Assembly: GCA_965660935.1 (NCBI GenBank)
Contig: CBFIBR010000002.1
Span: 93,814 to 157,813, forward strand
Length of the DNA: 64,000 nucleotides
Direction of reading: 5' to 3'
From: UBA1172 sp002457135
Lineage (GTDB): Bacteria > Pseudomonadota > Alphaproteobacteria > Puniceispirillales > UBA1172
The notes beneath the pieces were generated by a model. The model saw only the letters and a program-made list of their open reading frames with translations, did not search any database and had not been told where the DNA came from. Shown piece after piece: positions 1 through 8,584 of this stretch (its first letter is position 1; every line of letters starts with the position of its first letter). The translations under genes were made by a program, and so were the position numbers.

Positions 1-250
1 TGCCCCTACGGTGCTGCATTACGGCATCCAGGGTGAGGGCATGGAGCTGAAACCAGGCATGTTCTTTACCATCGAACCCATGATCAATACCGGCACATGG
101 CAGGTCAAGCTGTTGTCCGATGGCTGGACAGCGGTTACCCGTGACCGCGGGCTTTCGGCCCAGTTTGAACATTCGATCGGGGTCACCGAAGACGGTGTCG
201 AGATTTTCACGCTGTCACCCGCAGGCCTGCATCACCCGCCCTTTGCCTGA
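1..250 (+). CDS. map: Methionine aminopeptidase, C-terminal part
   Basis: This is the 3' end of a gene that begins before the window; the open frame runs from base 2 to a TGA at 248-250. It removes the initiator methionine from nascent cytosolic proteins. The visible part carries the family C-terminal core: VLHYGIQGEG, then GMFFTIEPMIN with the metal-ligand glutamate, and a late EHSIGVTEDGVEI segment with the last glutamate ligands. This matches type I enzymes of the M24 fold. No upstream context is available. The downstream radC gene is on the same strand 83 bases away. A perfect 12-base palindrome (GGGTTGCAACCC, 252-263) follows the stop and could form a weak hairpin. Confidence 0.93.
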   Translation, partial: APTVLHYGIQGEGMELKPGMFFTIEPMINTGTWQVKLLSDGWTAVTRDRGLSAQFEHSIGVTEDGVEIFTLSPAGLHHPPFA

Positions 251-333
251 CGGGTTGCAACCCATCCCAAATCCTATACGATAGCCTTTTCAGGCCCTTT
301 TCATGTTCCGGCCACCATCAAAGGGCTGAACGA

Positions 334-1011
334 ATGGAACAGGGCAATTCAGGGCATCGCAGACGATTGCGACAACGAGTCCTGCAAATGGGTGCCGATA
401 GCCTGCAGGATTATGAGCTGATTGAATTGCTGTTGCATTACTCTATCCCCCGAAAAGATACGAAACCGCTGGCAAAGCATTTGCTGGAGAAGTTCAAGTC
501 GATTGAATACCTGATCCATGCCAGCCCTGATCAGGTGCTGGCGATTGACGGTATTGGTGAGGCCACTGTCGTTCAGTTGCAGATGATCCGGCGGCTCAGG
601 CAACGGATGATCGAAACCGAAATTGCCAGCAGCAATGTGTTGAGCTCTTGGCAGGCGGTGATTGATTACTGCCGCAGCAAGATCGGTTTCGAGGATCAGG
701 AGAATTTCGCTGTTCTTCTGCTGAACAGCCTGAATGAGCTGATCATCTTCAAGATTCTTGCCAAAGGCACAGTCAACAAGGTTACCGCCTATCCAAGAGA
801 AATCGCCAGGCTTGCGCTGGAAAACAATGCCGTTTCGGTGGTGCTGGTGCATAACCATCCATCCGGCAACACAACACCTTCAAAACAGGATATTGAGATG
901 ACCCGGAATATCAGAAAAGTTCTGATGGGCATTGATGTCACCCTGCACGATCACCTGATCATCAGCCCGGGTGGAGAAACCAGTTTCAAGACACTTGGCT
1001 TACTCGAATGA
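334..1011 (+). CDS. radC: RadC family JAB/MPN-domain protein
   Basis: This 225-residue protein has the full RadC layout. An N-terminal UPF0758 region carries a helix-hairpin-helix-like segment (DQVLAIDGIGEATV, about residues 67-80), and a C-terminal JAB/MPN metalloprotease-like domain follows. The zinc-binding signature is intact: H173-N-H175-P-S-G with D186 in HNHPSGNTTPSKQD. The name comes from an old link to DNA repair, but its biochemical role is unsettled. In most bacteria it is a conserved stand-alone gene, and here it sits between map and the purine genes, a placement common in alphaproteobacteria. Length is normal for the family (about 220-230 residues). The ATG at 334 is the first plausible start. 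Confidence 0.93.
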   Translation: MEQGNSGHRRRLRQRVLQMGADSLQDYELIELLLHYSIPRKDTKPLAKHLLEKFKSIEYLIHASPDQVLAIDGIGEATVVQLQMIRRLRQRMIETEIASSNVLSSWQAVIDYCRSKIGFEDQENFAVLLLNSLNELIIFKILAKGTVNKVTAYPREIARLALENNAVSVVLVHNHPSGNTTPSKQDIEMTRNIRKVLMGIDVTLHDHLIISPGGETSFKTLGLLE

Positions 1012-1018
1012 TCCGCAA

Positions 1019-1040
1019 ACAGTAGAAATTCCTCTACTGT
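1019..1040 (+). terminator. Hairpin after radC
   Basis: ACAGTAGA (1019-1026) and TCTACTGT (1033-1040) form a perfect 8-base stem with a 6-base loop, directly after the radC stop. There is no U tract, so intrinsic termination is uncertain. It could instead mark an mRNA end or a leader structure for purB. Confidence 0.4.
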
Positions 1041-1082
1041 GATGCTAAAGAATACCCGATCAATTTTCTGGATGATATTTCA

Positions 1083-2384
1083 ATGATAGCACGCTACTCC
1101 CGCCCGCAGATGACCGCGATCTGGTCTGATGAAAGCCGTTTCAGAATCTGGCTGGATATTGAAATCCACGCCTGCGATGCCCAGGCCAGACTGGGCGTGA
1201 TCCCTCAGGAGGCCGCCGATACCATCCGTGAGAAAGCTGATTTCGATATTGAGGAAATCCACCGTATCGAACGCGAAACCAAGCATGACGTGATCGCCTT
1301 TCTGACCAGTGTTGCCGCCTTTGTCGGCCCGGAAAGCCGTTTTATCCATCAGGGCATGACCTCATCCGACGTGCTGGACACGACCTTGTCGGTGCAGTTG
1401 CGCAAGGCCACCAACCTGCTGATTGATGGTGTCCACAAACTGCTCGAGGCGCTCAAGAAAAGGGCGATTGAACACAAATTCACCCCGACCATCGGCCGCA
1501 GTCACGGCATTCACGCCGAACCGGTGACATTCGGGTTGAAACTGGCGGGGTTCTATGCCGAATTTTCCCGGGCGCGGGATCGCCTGATTGCCGCAAGGGA
1601 AGATATTTCAACCTGCAAGATTTCGGGCGCTGTCGGAACCTATGCCCATATTGACCCCCAGGTTGAGGATTACGTTGCCGAACGCATGGGGCTGAAGGCC
1701 GAAACCCATTCCACCCAGGTCATCCCGCGTGACCGCCATGCGATGTATTTTGCAACCCTCGGGGTGGTGGCATCATCGATTGAACGGTTGGCGGTTGAAA
1801 TCCGCCACCTGCAACGCACCGAATTGCGTGAGGCCGAGGAATATTTCTCCCCCGGGCAGAAAGGTTCATCCGCCATGCCCCATAAGCGCAACCCCGTTCT
1901 GACCGAAAACCTCACCGGTCTGGCCCGGGTCGTGCGGGCCGCCGTTACCCCGGCGATGGAAAACGTCGCGCTCTGGCATGAACGCGATATCTCGCATTCA
2001 TCGGTGGAACGTGTGTTTGCACCCGATGCGACCATCGCGCTCGATTTCGCGCTGCACCGGATGGCATCGGTGGTGGAAAACCTGGTGGTCTATCCGGAAC
2101 AGCTTCAGGCCAATCTCGATGCGCTTGGCGGACTGGTGCATTCCCAGCAGGTTCTGCTGGCCCTCACCCAAAGCGGTGTCAGCAGGGAAGATGCCTATAA
2201 AATGGTTCAGGAAAACGCCATGCAGACGTGGCGTGAGGGAGGCTCCTACCTCGAGCGGCTCAAGGCCGATAAGGGGATCCGCGCCGCGCTGTCCGATGAA
2301 GACCTGGAAGCCCTCTTCAACCTTGATCAGCATTTCTCAAGGGTGGAAACAATCTTCAGCCGGGTGTTCGATCAGGACAGCTGA
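1083..2384 (+). CDS. purB: Adenylosuccinate lyase
   Basis: The enzyme catalyses two fumarate-releasing steps of purine synthesis: SAICAR to AICAR, and adenylosuccinate to AMP. At 433 residues it fits the family. The fumarase/aspartase superfamily signature SSAMPHKRNP lies at about residues 262-271, and the earlier conserved parts include TSSDVLDT and the active-site GRSHGIHAEP segment. It opens a same-strand run with purC, purS, purQ and purL. The gap to purC is 80 bases, so it may be co-transcribed or have its own promoter. The start at 1083 gives the typical MIARYSRPQM N-terminus. Confidence 0.97.
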   Translation: MIARYSRPQMTAIWSDESRFRIWLDIEIHACDAQARLGVIPQEAADTIREKADFDIEEIHRIERETKHDVIAFLTSVAAFVGPESRFIHQGMTSSDVLDTTLSVQLRKATNLLIDGVHKLLEALKKRAIEHKFTPTIGRSHGIHAEPVTFGLKLAGFYAEFSRARDRLIAAREDISTCKISGAVGTYAHIDPQVEDYVAERMGLKAETHSTQVIPRDRHAMYFATLGVVASSIERLAVEIRHLQRTELREAEEYFSPGQKGSSAMPHKRNPVLTENLTGLARVVRAAVTPAMENVALWHERDISHSSVERVFAPDATIALDFALHRMASVVENLVVYPEQLQANLDALGGLVHSQQVLLALTQSGVSREDAYKMVQENAMQTWREGGSYLERLKADKGIRAALSDEDLEALFNLDQHFSRVETIFSRVFDQDS

Positions 2385-2464
2385 TGCTATTTACTTAGGG
2401 TGGTCTGGGGGCTATGCTCATTAGGCTTAATCACCTGCCCAAATCTATCGGTTGACCCACAACA

Positions 2465-3223
2465 ATGACACTGCGAAAGCAACTTTATGACGGCAAGGCG
2501 AAGACAATCTTCACTGGCCCCGGCGACGATACGCTGATCCAATATTTCAAGGATGACGCAACGGCCTATAATGCCCAGAAACACGCTATCCTGGCTGGCA
2601 AGGGCATCCTGAATAACCTGATTTCGGAGCATATCATGCTCTACCTGAAGGATCAGGGTATCCCGACGCATTTCATCGAACGCATGAATGAGCGTGAACA
2701 GCTGATCCGCAAGGTCAGCATCATCCCGCTCGAAGTCGTTGTCCGCAACATCGCGGCGGGGTCACTGGTGAAACGGCTGGCCGGTGATCATATCCGCATC
2801 AGCCTGGGGACCGTTCTGGATCAGCCGCTGGTGGAATACTACCTCAAGGAAGATGCGCTCAACGACCCGATCATGGCCAGTGATCATGCCCTTGCTTTCG
2901 GGCTGGCCACCGGGGAAGAGCTGGATACCATCGTTGAACACACGCTGACCATCAACACCCTGATGCAGGGTATGTTCAAATCTGTCGGCATCACGCTGGT
3001 TGATTTCAAACTGGAATTCGGGCGGCTGGAGGGCAGTAACGCTATCGTGCTGGCGGATGAGATCAGCCCCGATAACTGCCGGTTGTGGGACATCGAAACC
3101 GGGGACAAGAAAGACAAGGACCGTTTCCGTGAAGACCTGGGCGGACTGGTTGAAGCCTACAGGGATATCGCCAATCGTCTCGGGCTGGATTGCAGCGCCC
3201 TGGATCAGGAGAGGAAAGACTGA
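2465..3223 (+). CDS. purC: SAICAR synthase
   Basis: Phosphoribosylaminoimidazole-succinocarboxamide synthase joins aspartate to CAIR using ATP. It is 252 residues long, the usual bacterial size. Recognisable stretches are the N-terminal LYDGKAKTIF, the central PLEVVVRNIAAGSLVKR, and LVDFKLEFG near residues 178-186, which contains the ATP- and aspartate-site residues of the family. Its TGA overlaps the ATG of purS by one base, indicating translational coupling inside the purine operon. Confidence 0.97.
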   Translation: MTLRKQLYDGKAKTIFTGPGDDTLIQYFKDDATAYNAQKHAILAGKGILNNLISEHIMLYLKDQGIPTHFIERMNEREQLIRKVSIIPLEVVVRNIAAGSLVKRLAGDHIRISLGTVLDQPLVEYYLKEDALNDPIMASDHALAFGLATGEELDTIVEHTLTINTLMQGMFKSVGITLVDFKLEFGRLEGSNAIVLADEISPDNCRLWDIETGDKKDKDRFREDLGGLVEAYRDIANRLGLDCSALDQERKD

Positions 3224-3486
3224 TGAAGGTTACCGTTACCATTACCCTAAAGCCTGGCGTGCTGGACCCGCAGGGCCGCGCCATTGAGCATTCATTGCTG
3301 AGCCTGGGGTATCAGGACGCAAAGGAGGTCAGCACCGGCAAGCTGATCACCCTCGATATCGATGAAGATGATGAAAACCGCGCCCGCCAGAAAGTCGCCA
3401 AGATGTGCGAAACCCTGCTGGTCAACACGGTCATCGAGGATTACGACATTCACTGCCTTGTGGCTGATGAAGGGGATGAGGCCTGA
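3223..3486 (+). CDS. purS: FGAM synthase subunit PurS
   Basis: This 87-residue protein is the small subunit of the three-part phosphoribosylformylglycinamidine synthase (PurS-PurQ-PurL). PurS dimers bridge PurL and PurQ and help ammonia channelling. The start is placed at 3223, giving MKVTVTITLKPGVLDPQGRA, the classic PurS beginning with a beta strand and DPQG turn. A longer frame from 3190 would run back into purC and adds atypical residues. It overlaps the purC stop (TGATG) and is followed by purQ after three bases. Confidence 0.95.
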   Translation: MKVTVTITLKPGVLDPQGRAIEHSLLSLGYQDAKEVSTGKLITLDIDEDDENRARQKVAKMCETLLVNTVIEDYDIHCLVADEGDEA

Positions 3487-3489
3487 TCC

Positions 3490-4176
3490 ATGGATATTGC
3501 GGTCATTACCTTTCCCGGATCGAATTGCGATCGTGATATTATCACCGCGGTTGAGAGCATTACCGGCCGCCTGCCCCAGCTGATCTGGCACAAGGACAGC
3601 GATATCGGCAAACCTGATCTGGTGCTGGTTCCGGGCGGATTTTCCTTTGGTGACTATCTGCGCTGCGGGGCCATTGCGGCGCGTTCACCCGCCATGGATG
3701 CTGTCTATGATCATGCGCTCCGAGGCGGCATGGTCATGGGTATCTGCAACGGGTTCCAGATACTGATCGAATGCGGCTTGCTGCCAGGTGCGCTGATCCG
3801 CAACAGTGGCCTGAAATTCGTCTGCCGCAACACTCGCCTGAAAACCAGCCAGACCGGCAAGGCCATCATGGGCAGGCTCGAAGACGGGGAAGAGCTGACC
3901 ATTCCCGTGGCCCACAACGAAGGCCAGTTTTTCGCTGATGAGGACACGCTATCCAAAATTCAGGATAACGGCCAGATCGCCTTTACCTATGCCGCCACCC
4001 ATGGCGAGGATGATTACAACCCCAACGGATCAGCGCTGGATATCGCGGGCATAACCTCAGAAAACGGGCGGGTTCTGGGGCTGATGCCGCATCCCGAGCG
4101 GATGATGAGTGAAGCCGTTGGCGGGACCGATGGCCGCCGGATGCTGACCGCTATTATTGAGGCGAGCCAGTCATGA
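3490..4176 (+). CDS. purQ: FGAM synthase glutaminase subunit PurQ
   Basis: This class I glutamine amidotransferase supplies ammonia to PurL. It is 228 residues long, as expected for the stand-alone PurQ found with small PurL. The catalytic triad is visible: nucleophile C86 in GICNGFQIL, and H201 and E203 in PHPERM. The oxyanion-region PGGFSFGDYLRCGA precedes them. It overlaps purL by four bases (ATGA), a sign of coupled translation and 1:1 production. Confidence 0.97.
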   Translation: MDIAVITFPGSNCDRDIITAVESITGRLPQLIWHKDSDIGKPDLVLVPGGFSFGDYLRCGAIAARSPAMDAVYDHALRGGMVMGICNGFQILIECGLLPGALIRNSGLKFVCRNTRLKTSQTGKAIMGRLEDGEELTIPVAHNEGQFFADEDTLSKIQDNGQIAFTYAATHGEDDYNPNGSALDIAGITSENGRVLGLMPHPERMMSEAVGGTDGRRMLTAIIEASQS

Positions 4177-6386
4177 CCAACACTGTAATGAGTTATGAGA
4201 ACGCCGCAGAAATGGGGCTTTCGGCTGAGGAATTTGACCGGGTCTGCGCCCATATGGGCCGTATCCCGAACCTCACCGAGCTGGGGGTGTTTTCGGCCAT
4301 GTGGTCCGAACACTGTTCCTACAAATCATCCCGGCGCTGGCTCAAGACCCTGCCGACCACCGGTGACAGGGTGATCCAGGGACCAGGGGAAAACGCCGGT
4401 GTCGTCGATATCGGTGATGGCTGGGCCGCTGTTTTCAAGATCGAAAGCCATAACCACCCGTCTTTCATCGAACCCTATCAGGGGGCGGCGACGGGCGTTG
4501 GCGGTATTCTGCGTGATGTTTTCACCATGGGGGCGCGGCCTGTTGCGCTGCTCAACGCGCTCAGGTTCGGGGCGCCGGATCATCCGCTGACACGCTATCT
4601 TGTCTCTGGCGTGGTGGCCGGTATTGGCGGTTACGGGAACTGCATCGGTATCCCGACCATTGGCGGTGAGGTCAATTTCAACCCGTCCTATAACAGCAAC
4701 ATTCTGGTGAATGCCATGGCTGTCGGGCTGGCCCGCGCTGACCGGATTTTCTATTCGGCGGCATCGGGCGCGGGCAACCCTGTCTATTACATCGGGGCCA
4801 AAACCGGGCGTGACGGCATCCACGGTGCGACCATGGCCTCGGCCGAGTTTAATGAAGACGCTGCCTCAAAACGGCCCACGGTGCAGGTTGGTGACCCCTT
4901 TGCCGGCAAGCTCCTGCTTGAGGCAAGCCTTGAGCTGATGGATTCCGATTCCGTGGTGGCCATTCAGGATATGGGGGCAGCCGGGCTGACCTCATCATCG
5001 GTGGAAATGTCCGCCAAGGGCGGGCTGGGCATGGAAATCGACCTTGATCAGGTTCCGGTCAGGGAAGACGGCATGAGCGCGTATGAAATCATGCTGTCCG
5101 AAAGCCAGGAAAGGATGCTGGTCATCCTGAAGCCCGAGGCTGCTGAAACGGCCCGTGAAATCCTCTCCAAATGGGACCTCGACTGCGCTGAAATCGGCCA
5201 TGTAACCGATACCGGCAGGCTGGTGCTGATGAAAGATGGTGCGCTCGCCGCGGATATCCCGCTGGCCCCCCTGGTGGATGATGCCCCTGAATACGACCGG
5301 CCGCATGAACAATCCCCTGCCCTGCCCGTGATTGACAGTGGGACGATCAGCACCGGCGATAGTGTCATCACGGTGCTGAAGACCCTGCTGGCCTCCCATC
5401 ATCTGGCTTCACGCCGCTGGATTTGGGAGCAATACGACCGTGATGTGATGGCGGATACCATCGCCTCATCCGGTGGTGATGCCGCGCTTGTCCGGGTCCA
5501 TGGTTCTGATCGCGGTATCGCGGTCACCACCGATTGCACCCCCCGTTACGTCAAGGCTGACCCCGAAATGGGCTGCATGCAGGCGGTGGCTGAGGCTTAC
5601 CGGAATATCAGTGCCATTGGCGCAACCCCGATTGCCATTACCAATAACCTCAATTTCGGCAACCCTGAAAAGCCTTTGATCATGGGGCAGATCGCGGGTT
5701 CCGTGACCGGCATGGGCAAGGCTGCCGAGGCGCTGGGAACGCCCGTGGTTTCGGGCAATGTCTCGCTCTACAACGAAACCGATGGCAAGGCGATTGACCC
5801 GGCCCCGGTGGTCGGCATGGTGGGGGCGATGGATAACGTGGCCCAATCCGCCGGTATCGCCCTTGATACGAAAGGGCTGGCCATTTTCATTATCGGCCAG
5901 GATGAAAAGACGAATGATGGCTGGCTCGGCTGTTCGGTCTATGCTGATATCATGACCGATAACCCCGATGCGGCACCCCCGCCGGTTGATTGCGCCATCG
6001 AACTGGCCAACGGCACCTTTGTTCGTGACCAGATCACCGCAGGCGTGATTAACGCTGCCCATGATATCGCTGATGGCGGTATGCTGCCTGCCCTTGCGGA
6101 AATGATTTTGGCTGGCGGTATAGGGGCTGATATCTGCCTGCCCGCTGGCGGCAACAGCCACGGCTGGTGTTTTGGTGAGGATCAGGGACGCTACCTTGTC
6201 GCCACGGATCAGCCCGATCAGCTGAAAGACGCGGCCGCATCAGCCGGGGTTGCAGCTACCCTGATCGGCACAAGCGGCGGCAAAGCATTGAAATTGACGG
6301 GCGGCGATAGTATCTCAATAGTAGAGTTGAAGACATTGCATGAAGGCTGGATGCCGGACCTGATGGCAAAAAGCCCTCAACGCTGA
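4173..6386 (+). CDS. purL: FGAM synthase catalytic subunit PurL
   Basis: This 737-residue protein is the small-type PurL that converts FGAR, ATP and ammonia to FGAM. It contains two PurM-like AIRS repeats. Visible signatures are the N-terminal MWSEHCSYKSS, the S92-H93-N94-H95 active-site stretch in KIESHNHPS, and the glycine-rich GAATGVGGILRD that follows. The second half shows the partner repeat (NNLNFGNP, SGNVSLYNET). Length and partner genes match the multi-subunit form rather than the single-chain enzyme of gammaproteobacteria. A 26-base gap separates it from the bolA-like gene, probably in the same transcript. Confidence 0.97.
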   Translation: MTNTVMSYENAAEMGLSAEEFDRVCAHMGRIPNLTELGVFSAMWSEHCSYKSSRRWLKTLPTTGDRVIQGPGENAGVVDIGDGWAAVFKIESHNHPSFIEPYQGAATGVGGILRDVFTMGARPVALLNALRFGAPDHPLTRYLVSGVVAGIGGYGNCIGIPTIGGEVNFNPSYNSNILVNAMAVGLARADRIFYSAASGAGNPVYYIGAKTGRDGIHGATMASAEFNEDAASKRPTVQVGDPFAGKLLLEASLELMDSDSVVAIQDMGAAGLTSSSVEMSAKGGLGMEIDLDQVPVREDGMSAYEIMLSESQERMLVILKPEAAETAREILSKWDLDCAEIGHVTDTGRLVLMKDGALAADIPLAPLVDDAPEYDRPHEQSPALPVIDSGTISTGDSVITVLKTLLASHHLASRRWIWEQYDRDVMADTIASSGGDAALVRVHGSDRGIAVTTDCTPRYVKADPEMGCMQAVAEAYRNISAIGATPIAITNNLNFGNPEKPLIMGQIAGSVTGMGKAAEALGTPVVSGNVSLYNETDGKAIDPAPVVGMVGAMDNVAQSAGIALDTKGLAIFIIGQDEKTNDGWLGCSVYADIMTDNPDAAPPPVDCAIELANGTFVRDQITAGVINAAHDIADGGMLPALAEMILAGGIGADICLPAGGNSHGWCFGEDQGRYLVATDQPDQLKDAAASAGVAATLIGTSGGKALKLTGGDSISIVELKTLHEGWMPDLMAKSPQR

Positions 6387-6412
6387 AACGACCCTGAAGG
6401 GGAGAACCGACC

Positions 6413-6652
6413 ATGGCAATGGAAGCCAGTGAGATTGAACAACTGATCAAGGATGCCCTCCCCGACAGCACCGTGACCATTACTGATTTGCGCGGCGATG
6501 GCGACCATTACGGATGCCATGTTATTTCCGCAGCATTCAAGGGCAAAACCCGGATACAGCAGCACCAGATGGTTTATGAAGCCCTCGGTGGCCGCATGGG
6601 CGGGCAGTTGCATGCCCTTGCCCTCCAGACAACACCACGCGACGATGATTGA
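6413..6652 (+). CDS. BolA/IbaG family protein
   Basis: A 79-residue single-domain protein with the BolA fold. The order is MEASEIEQLIKDALPD, then a GDGDHYGCHVIS strand, then KTRIQQHQMVYEALGG and a C-terminal LHALALQT strand. The conserved H in HQMVYEAL is typical of members that bind a [2Fe-2S] cluster together with a monothiol glutaredoxin. That partner, a CGFS glutaredoxin, is encoded immediately downstream, so the two likely act in iron-sulfur trafficking or iron sensing. The C-terminal part is closest in appearance to the IbaG/YrbA group, so I give no symbol. Confidence 0.92.
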   Translation: MAMEASEIEQLIKDALPDSTVTITDLRGDGDHYGCHVISAAFKGKTRIQQHQMVYEALGGRMGGQLHALALQTTPRDDD

Positions 6653-6667
6653 TAAAGGATTTGACCA

Positions 6668-7015
6668 ATGGACGAACAGATTAAAACGCGCATCGAAGAC
6701 GAAATCTCCAGCCAGGAAATCGTGCTTTTCATGAAAGGCACTCCGGTTTTCCCGCAATGCGGTTTCTCCGCCATGATCGTTGGCGTGCTGTCGCATCTCG
6801 GCGTCAAGTTTCGCGGTGTCAACGTGCTGGATGATGACAATATCCGCCACGGCATCAAGGAATTTACCAACTGGCCAACCATCCCCCAGCTTTATGTGAA
6901 GGGTGAATTTGTCGGCGGGTGTGACATTATCCGGGAGATGTATGAAAGCGGTGAGCTGATTGAGCTGATGAACAGCCGCGGCATCAACGTCAACCCCCAG
7001 CCTGTCGAAGGCTGA
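6668..7015 (+). CDS. grxD: Monothiol glutaredoxin (CGFS type)
   Basis: At 115 residues it is the size of Grx4/GrxD. The active-site motif CGFS is present with its cysteine at residue 31, within KGTPVFPQCGFSAM. The glutathione-binding WPTIPQLYVKGEFVGGCDI stretch follows. Such proteins do not work well as disulfide reductases; they hold a [2Fe-2S] cluster with glutathione and a BolA partner. The bolA-like gene directly upstream (15-base gap) supports this. It ends the purine-to-glutaredoxin run. Confidence 0.96.
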   Translation: MDEQIKTRIEDEISSQEIVLFMKGTPVFPQCGFSAMIVGVLSHLGVKFRGVNVLDDDNIRHGIKEFTNWPTIPQLYVKGEFVGGCDIIREMYESGELIELMNSRGINVNPQPVEG

Positions 7016-7021
7016 TCCTGA

Positions 7022-7513
7022 TCAATCCTTGGTGTTTTCAAAATCCGGGGTCATTTCAAAATCCGGGGTCATCTCATAGGTGTTCCAGTCAGCCTTGACC
7101 GCATGGCGATCATAGAGCGTCCGGGCGCGGTAGTTATCATCGCGTGTGATCCAGCGCATGACGGGCCAGCCGTTGCGCCCGGCAATCCCCTGCAATTGTT
7201 TCAGCATTTGCCCGCCGACCCGCTGGCCGCGTGCTGACGGATCAACAAAAAGATCATCAAGGAAGCCAATATCCATCCCGCGCAGGGGGCTGGGCATGGC
7301 CCTGAAATGCGCCAGCGCAACCAGCCTGCCCCCCTCGCCTTCCGCAACCAGCCCTTGCAGCGGATGGCCCCTATCCATCAACCAGCCCCATGTGCAATTC
7401 AGCCCGGTTTCGGTGAGCGTGACCTGATAATGGTCAGCGTAACCATGATAGAGTTTTTCCCATTGAGGCTTGTCGGCCTCAATAATCGGCCTTATGGTGA
7501 TACCAGCCATCAA
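7022..7513 (-). CDS. GNAT family N-acetyltransferase
   Basis: A 163-residue GNAT-fold protein. The N-terminal ITIRPIIEADKPQWEKLYHGY opens the fold. The acetyl-CoA pyrophosphate loop is seen in LFVDPSARGQRVGGQML (the R/Q-x-x-G-x-G/A type motif). A late DNYRARTLYDRHA segment is the usual motif B with its tyrosine. The substrate is not evident. The C-terminal tail contains an exact duplicated hexapeptide, EMTPDF twice, from an 18-base tandem duplication at 7036-7071. The neighbouring gene ends are close and convergent with grxD, so it is transcribed on its own. Confidence 0.82.
   Translation of the reverse strand: MMAGITIRPIIEADKPQWEKLYHGYADHYQVTLTETGLNCTWGWLMDRGHPLQGLVAEGEGGRLVALAHFRAMPSPLRGMDIGFLDDLFVDPSARGQRVGGQMLKQLQGIAGRNGWPVMRWITRDDNYRARTLYDRHAVKADWNTYEMTPDFEMTPDFENTKD
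7036..7071 (-). repeat. 18-bp perfect tandem duplication in GNAT C-terminus
   Basis: Two exact adjacent 18-base units (7036-7053 and 7054-7071) lie in frame just before the stop codon and encode EMTPDF twice. Confidence 0.9.
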
Positions 7514-7622
7514 ATATTTCCCCCTTTTTTAGCAGTCCAATCAAGATGATAAATGGCCAGCCAGAAACTGGACAGCATTATTTAACCCCGGCTGAAATGC
7601 CTTTGCTTCCTTAAGGATACGC

Positions 7623-8516
7623 ATGACCCGAACATCCTGGATACTGCTGTTCAGCCTTGGTTCGATCTGGGGGGGAACGTTTTTCTGCACTGAAATCCTG
7701 CTGCTGACCATGACCCCGTTTCACATCGTGTTTTTCCGGGTATCGCTGGGCGCACTGGCCATGCTGGTCTTTATCCATCTGCGTGGCCAGCGCCTGCCAA
7801 CAAACTGGCAGAACTGGCGATGGTTTTTGATGATGGGGTTCTTTAACAATGCCTTCCCCTTTACCTGCATTGTTTTTGGCCAGCAGTATATTACCGGCGG
7901 GCTGGCCTCAATCCTCAATTCCTTCACGGCCTTTATCGCGGTGGTGACAGGGGCCATTTTCCTGAGTGATGAGCGCATCACCTGGCCGCGCACCATCGGC
8001 ACCATGCTGGGGGTAGCCGGGGTTGCGGTTACCATGGGGCTGGATCACCTGATGCAACTGTCGCTGACCAGCATCGGGCAGTTTCTGGTATTGCTGTCAA
8101 CGATCAGTTATGCCATCGCCAGCGTGCTTGGCCGGTTGCAGATGGGGCGCACCAGTGTTGAGGTTTCCGCAACCGGGATGCTGATCTGCTCATCCGGCTG
8201 GATGCTGGTATTTTCCCTCATGGTAGAGGGGGTTCCCGTCATGGCGATGGATACGACCTCAATCCTCGCCATTCTGGCCTATGCCATCCCCTTTACCAGT
8301 GTGGCCTATCTGCTCTATTTCAATCTGTTGAGGCGTGCCGGGGCGGCCAACACCATGCTGGTGACCATTATTGTTCCGGTATCGGCACTGCTGCTGGATG
8401 CTTTCGCCCTTGGTGAGGTTATCAGCATGCGGGAGGTGATCGGCTTTGGCATTATCGCCATCGGGCTGCTGATTCTGAGCGGCCGGGTTCCGGTACCAGG
8501 GCTGAAACCCCGCTGA
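7623..8516 (+). CDS. EamA/DMT family membrane transporter
   Basis: A 297-residue protein with about ten hydrophobic helices arranged as two EamA repeats, the layout of the drug/metabolite transporter superfamily. The N-terminal LLFSLGSIWGGTFFCTEILL and the second repeat beginning near ISYAIASVLGRLQ are typical. Members export amino acids, nucleotides or other metabolites, but the substrate cannot be read here. It stands alone between a GNAT and the convergent rpsD gene. The shared space downstream holds a strong hairpin that mainly serves rpsD. Confidence 0.88.
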   Translation: MTRTSWILLFSLGSIWGGTFFCTEILLLTMTPFHIVFFRVSLGALAMLVFIHLRGQRLPTNWQNWRWFLMMGFFNNAFPFTCIVFGQQYITGGLASILNSFTAFIAVVTGAIFLSDERITWPRTIGTMLGVAGVAVTMGLDHLMQLSLTSIGQFLVLLSTISYAIASVLGRLQMGRTSVEVSATGMLICSSGWMLVFSLMVEGVPVMAMDTTSILAILAYAIPFTSVAYLLYFNLLRRAGAANTMLVTIIVPVSALLLDAFALGEVISMREVIGFGIIAIGLLILSGRVPVPGLKPR

Positions 8517-8535
8517 ACGTATTCCAGGACAGCAT

Positions 8536-8562
8536 AAAAAAGGCGGCACCGAAGCACCGCCC
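8536..8562 (-). terminator. Intrinsic terminator of rpsD
   Basis: Read on the minus strand, GGCGGTGC and GTGCCGCC pair (two G-U wobbles) around a TTCG tetraloop and are followed by six T residues. It lies about 22 bases after the rpsD stop and faces the convergent transporter gene. Confidence 0.85.
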
Positions 8563-8584
8563 TTTCTGAAAATAACCTGTCCCT

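Noticed and set aside
252..263. Terminator after map
   Set aside because: The 12-base palindrome would leave almost no loop and lacks a T run.
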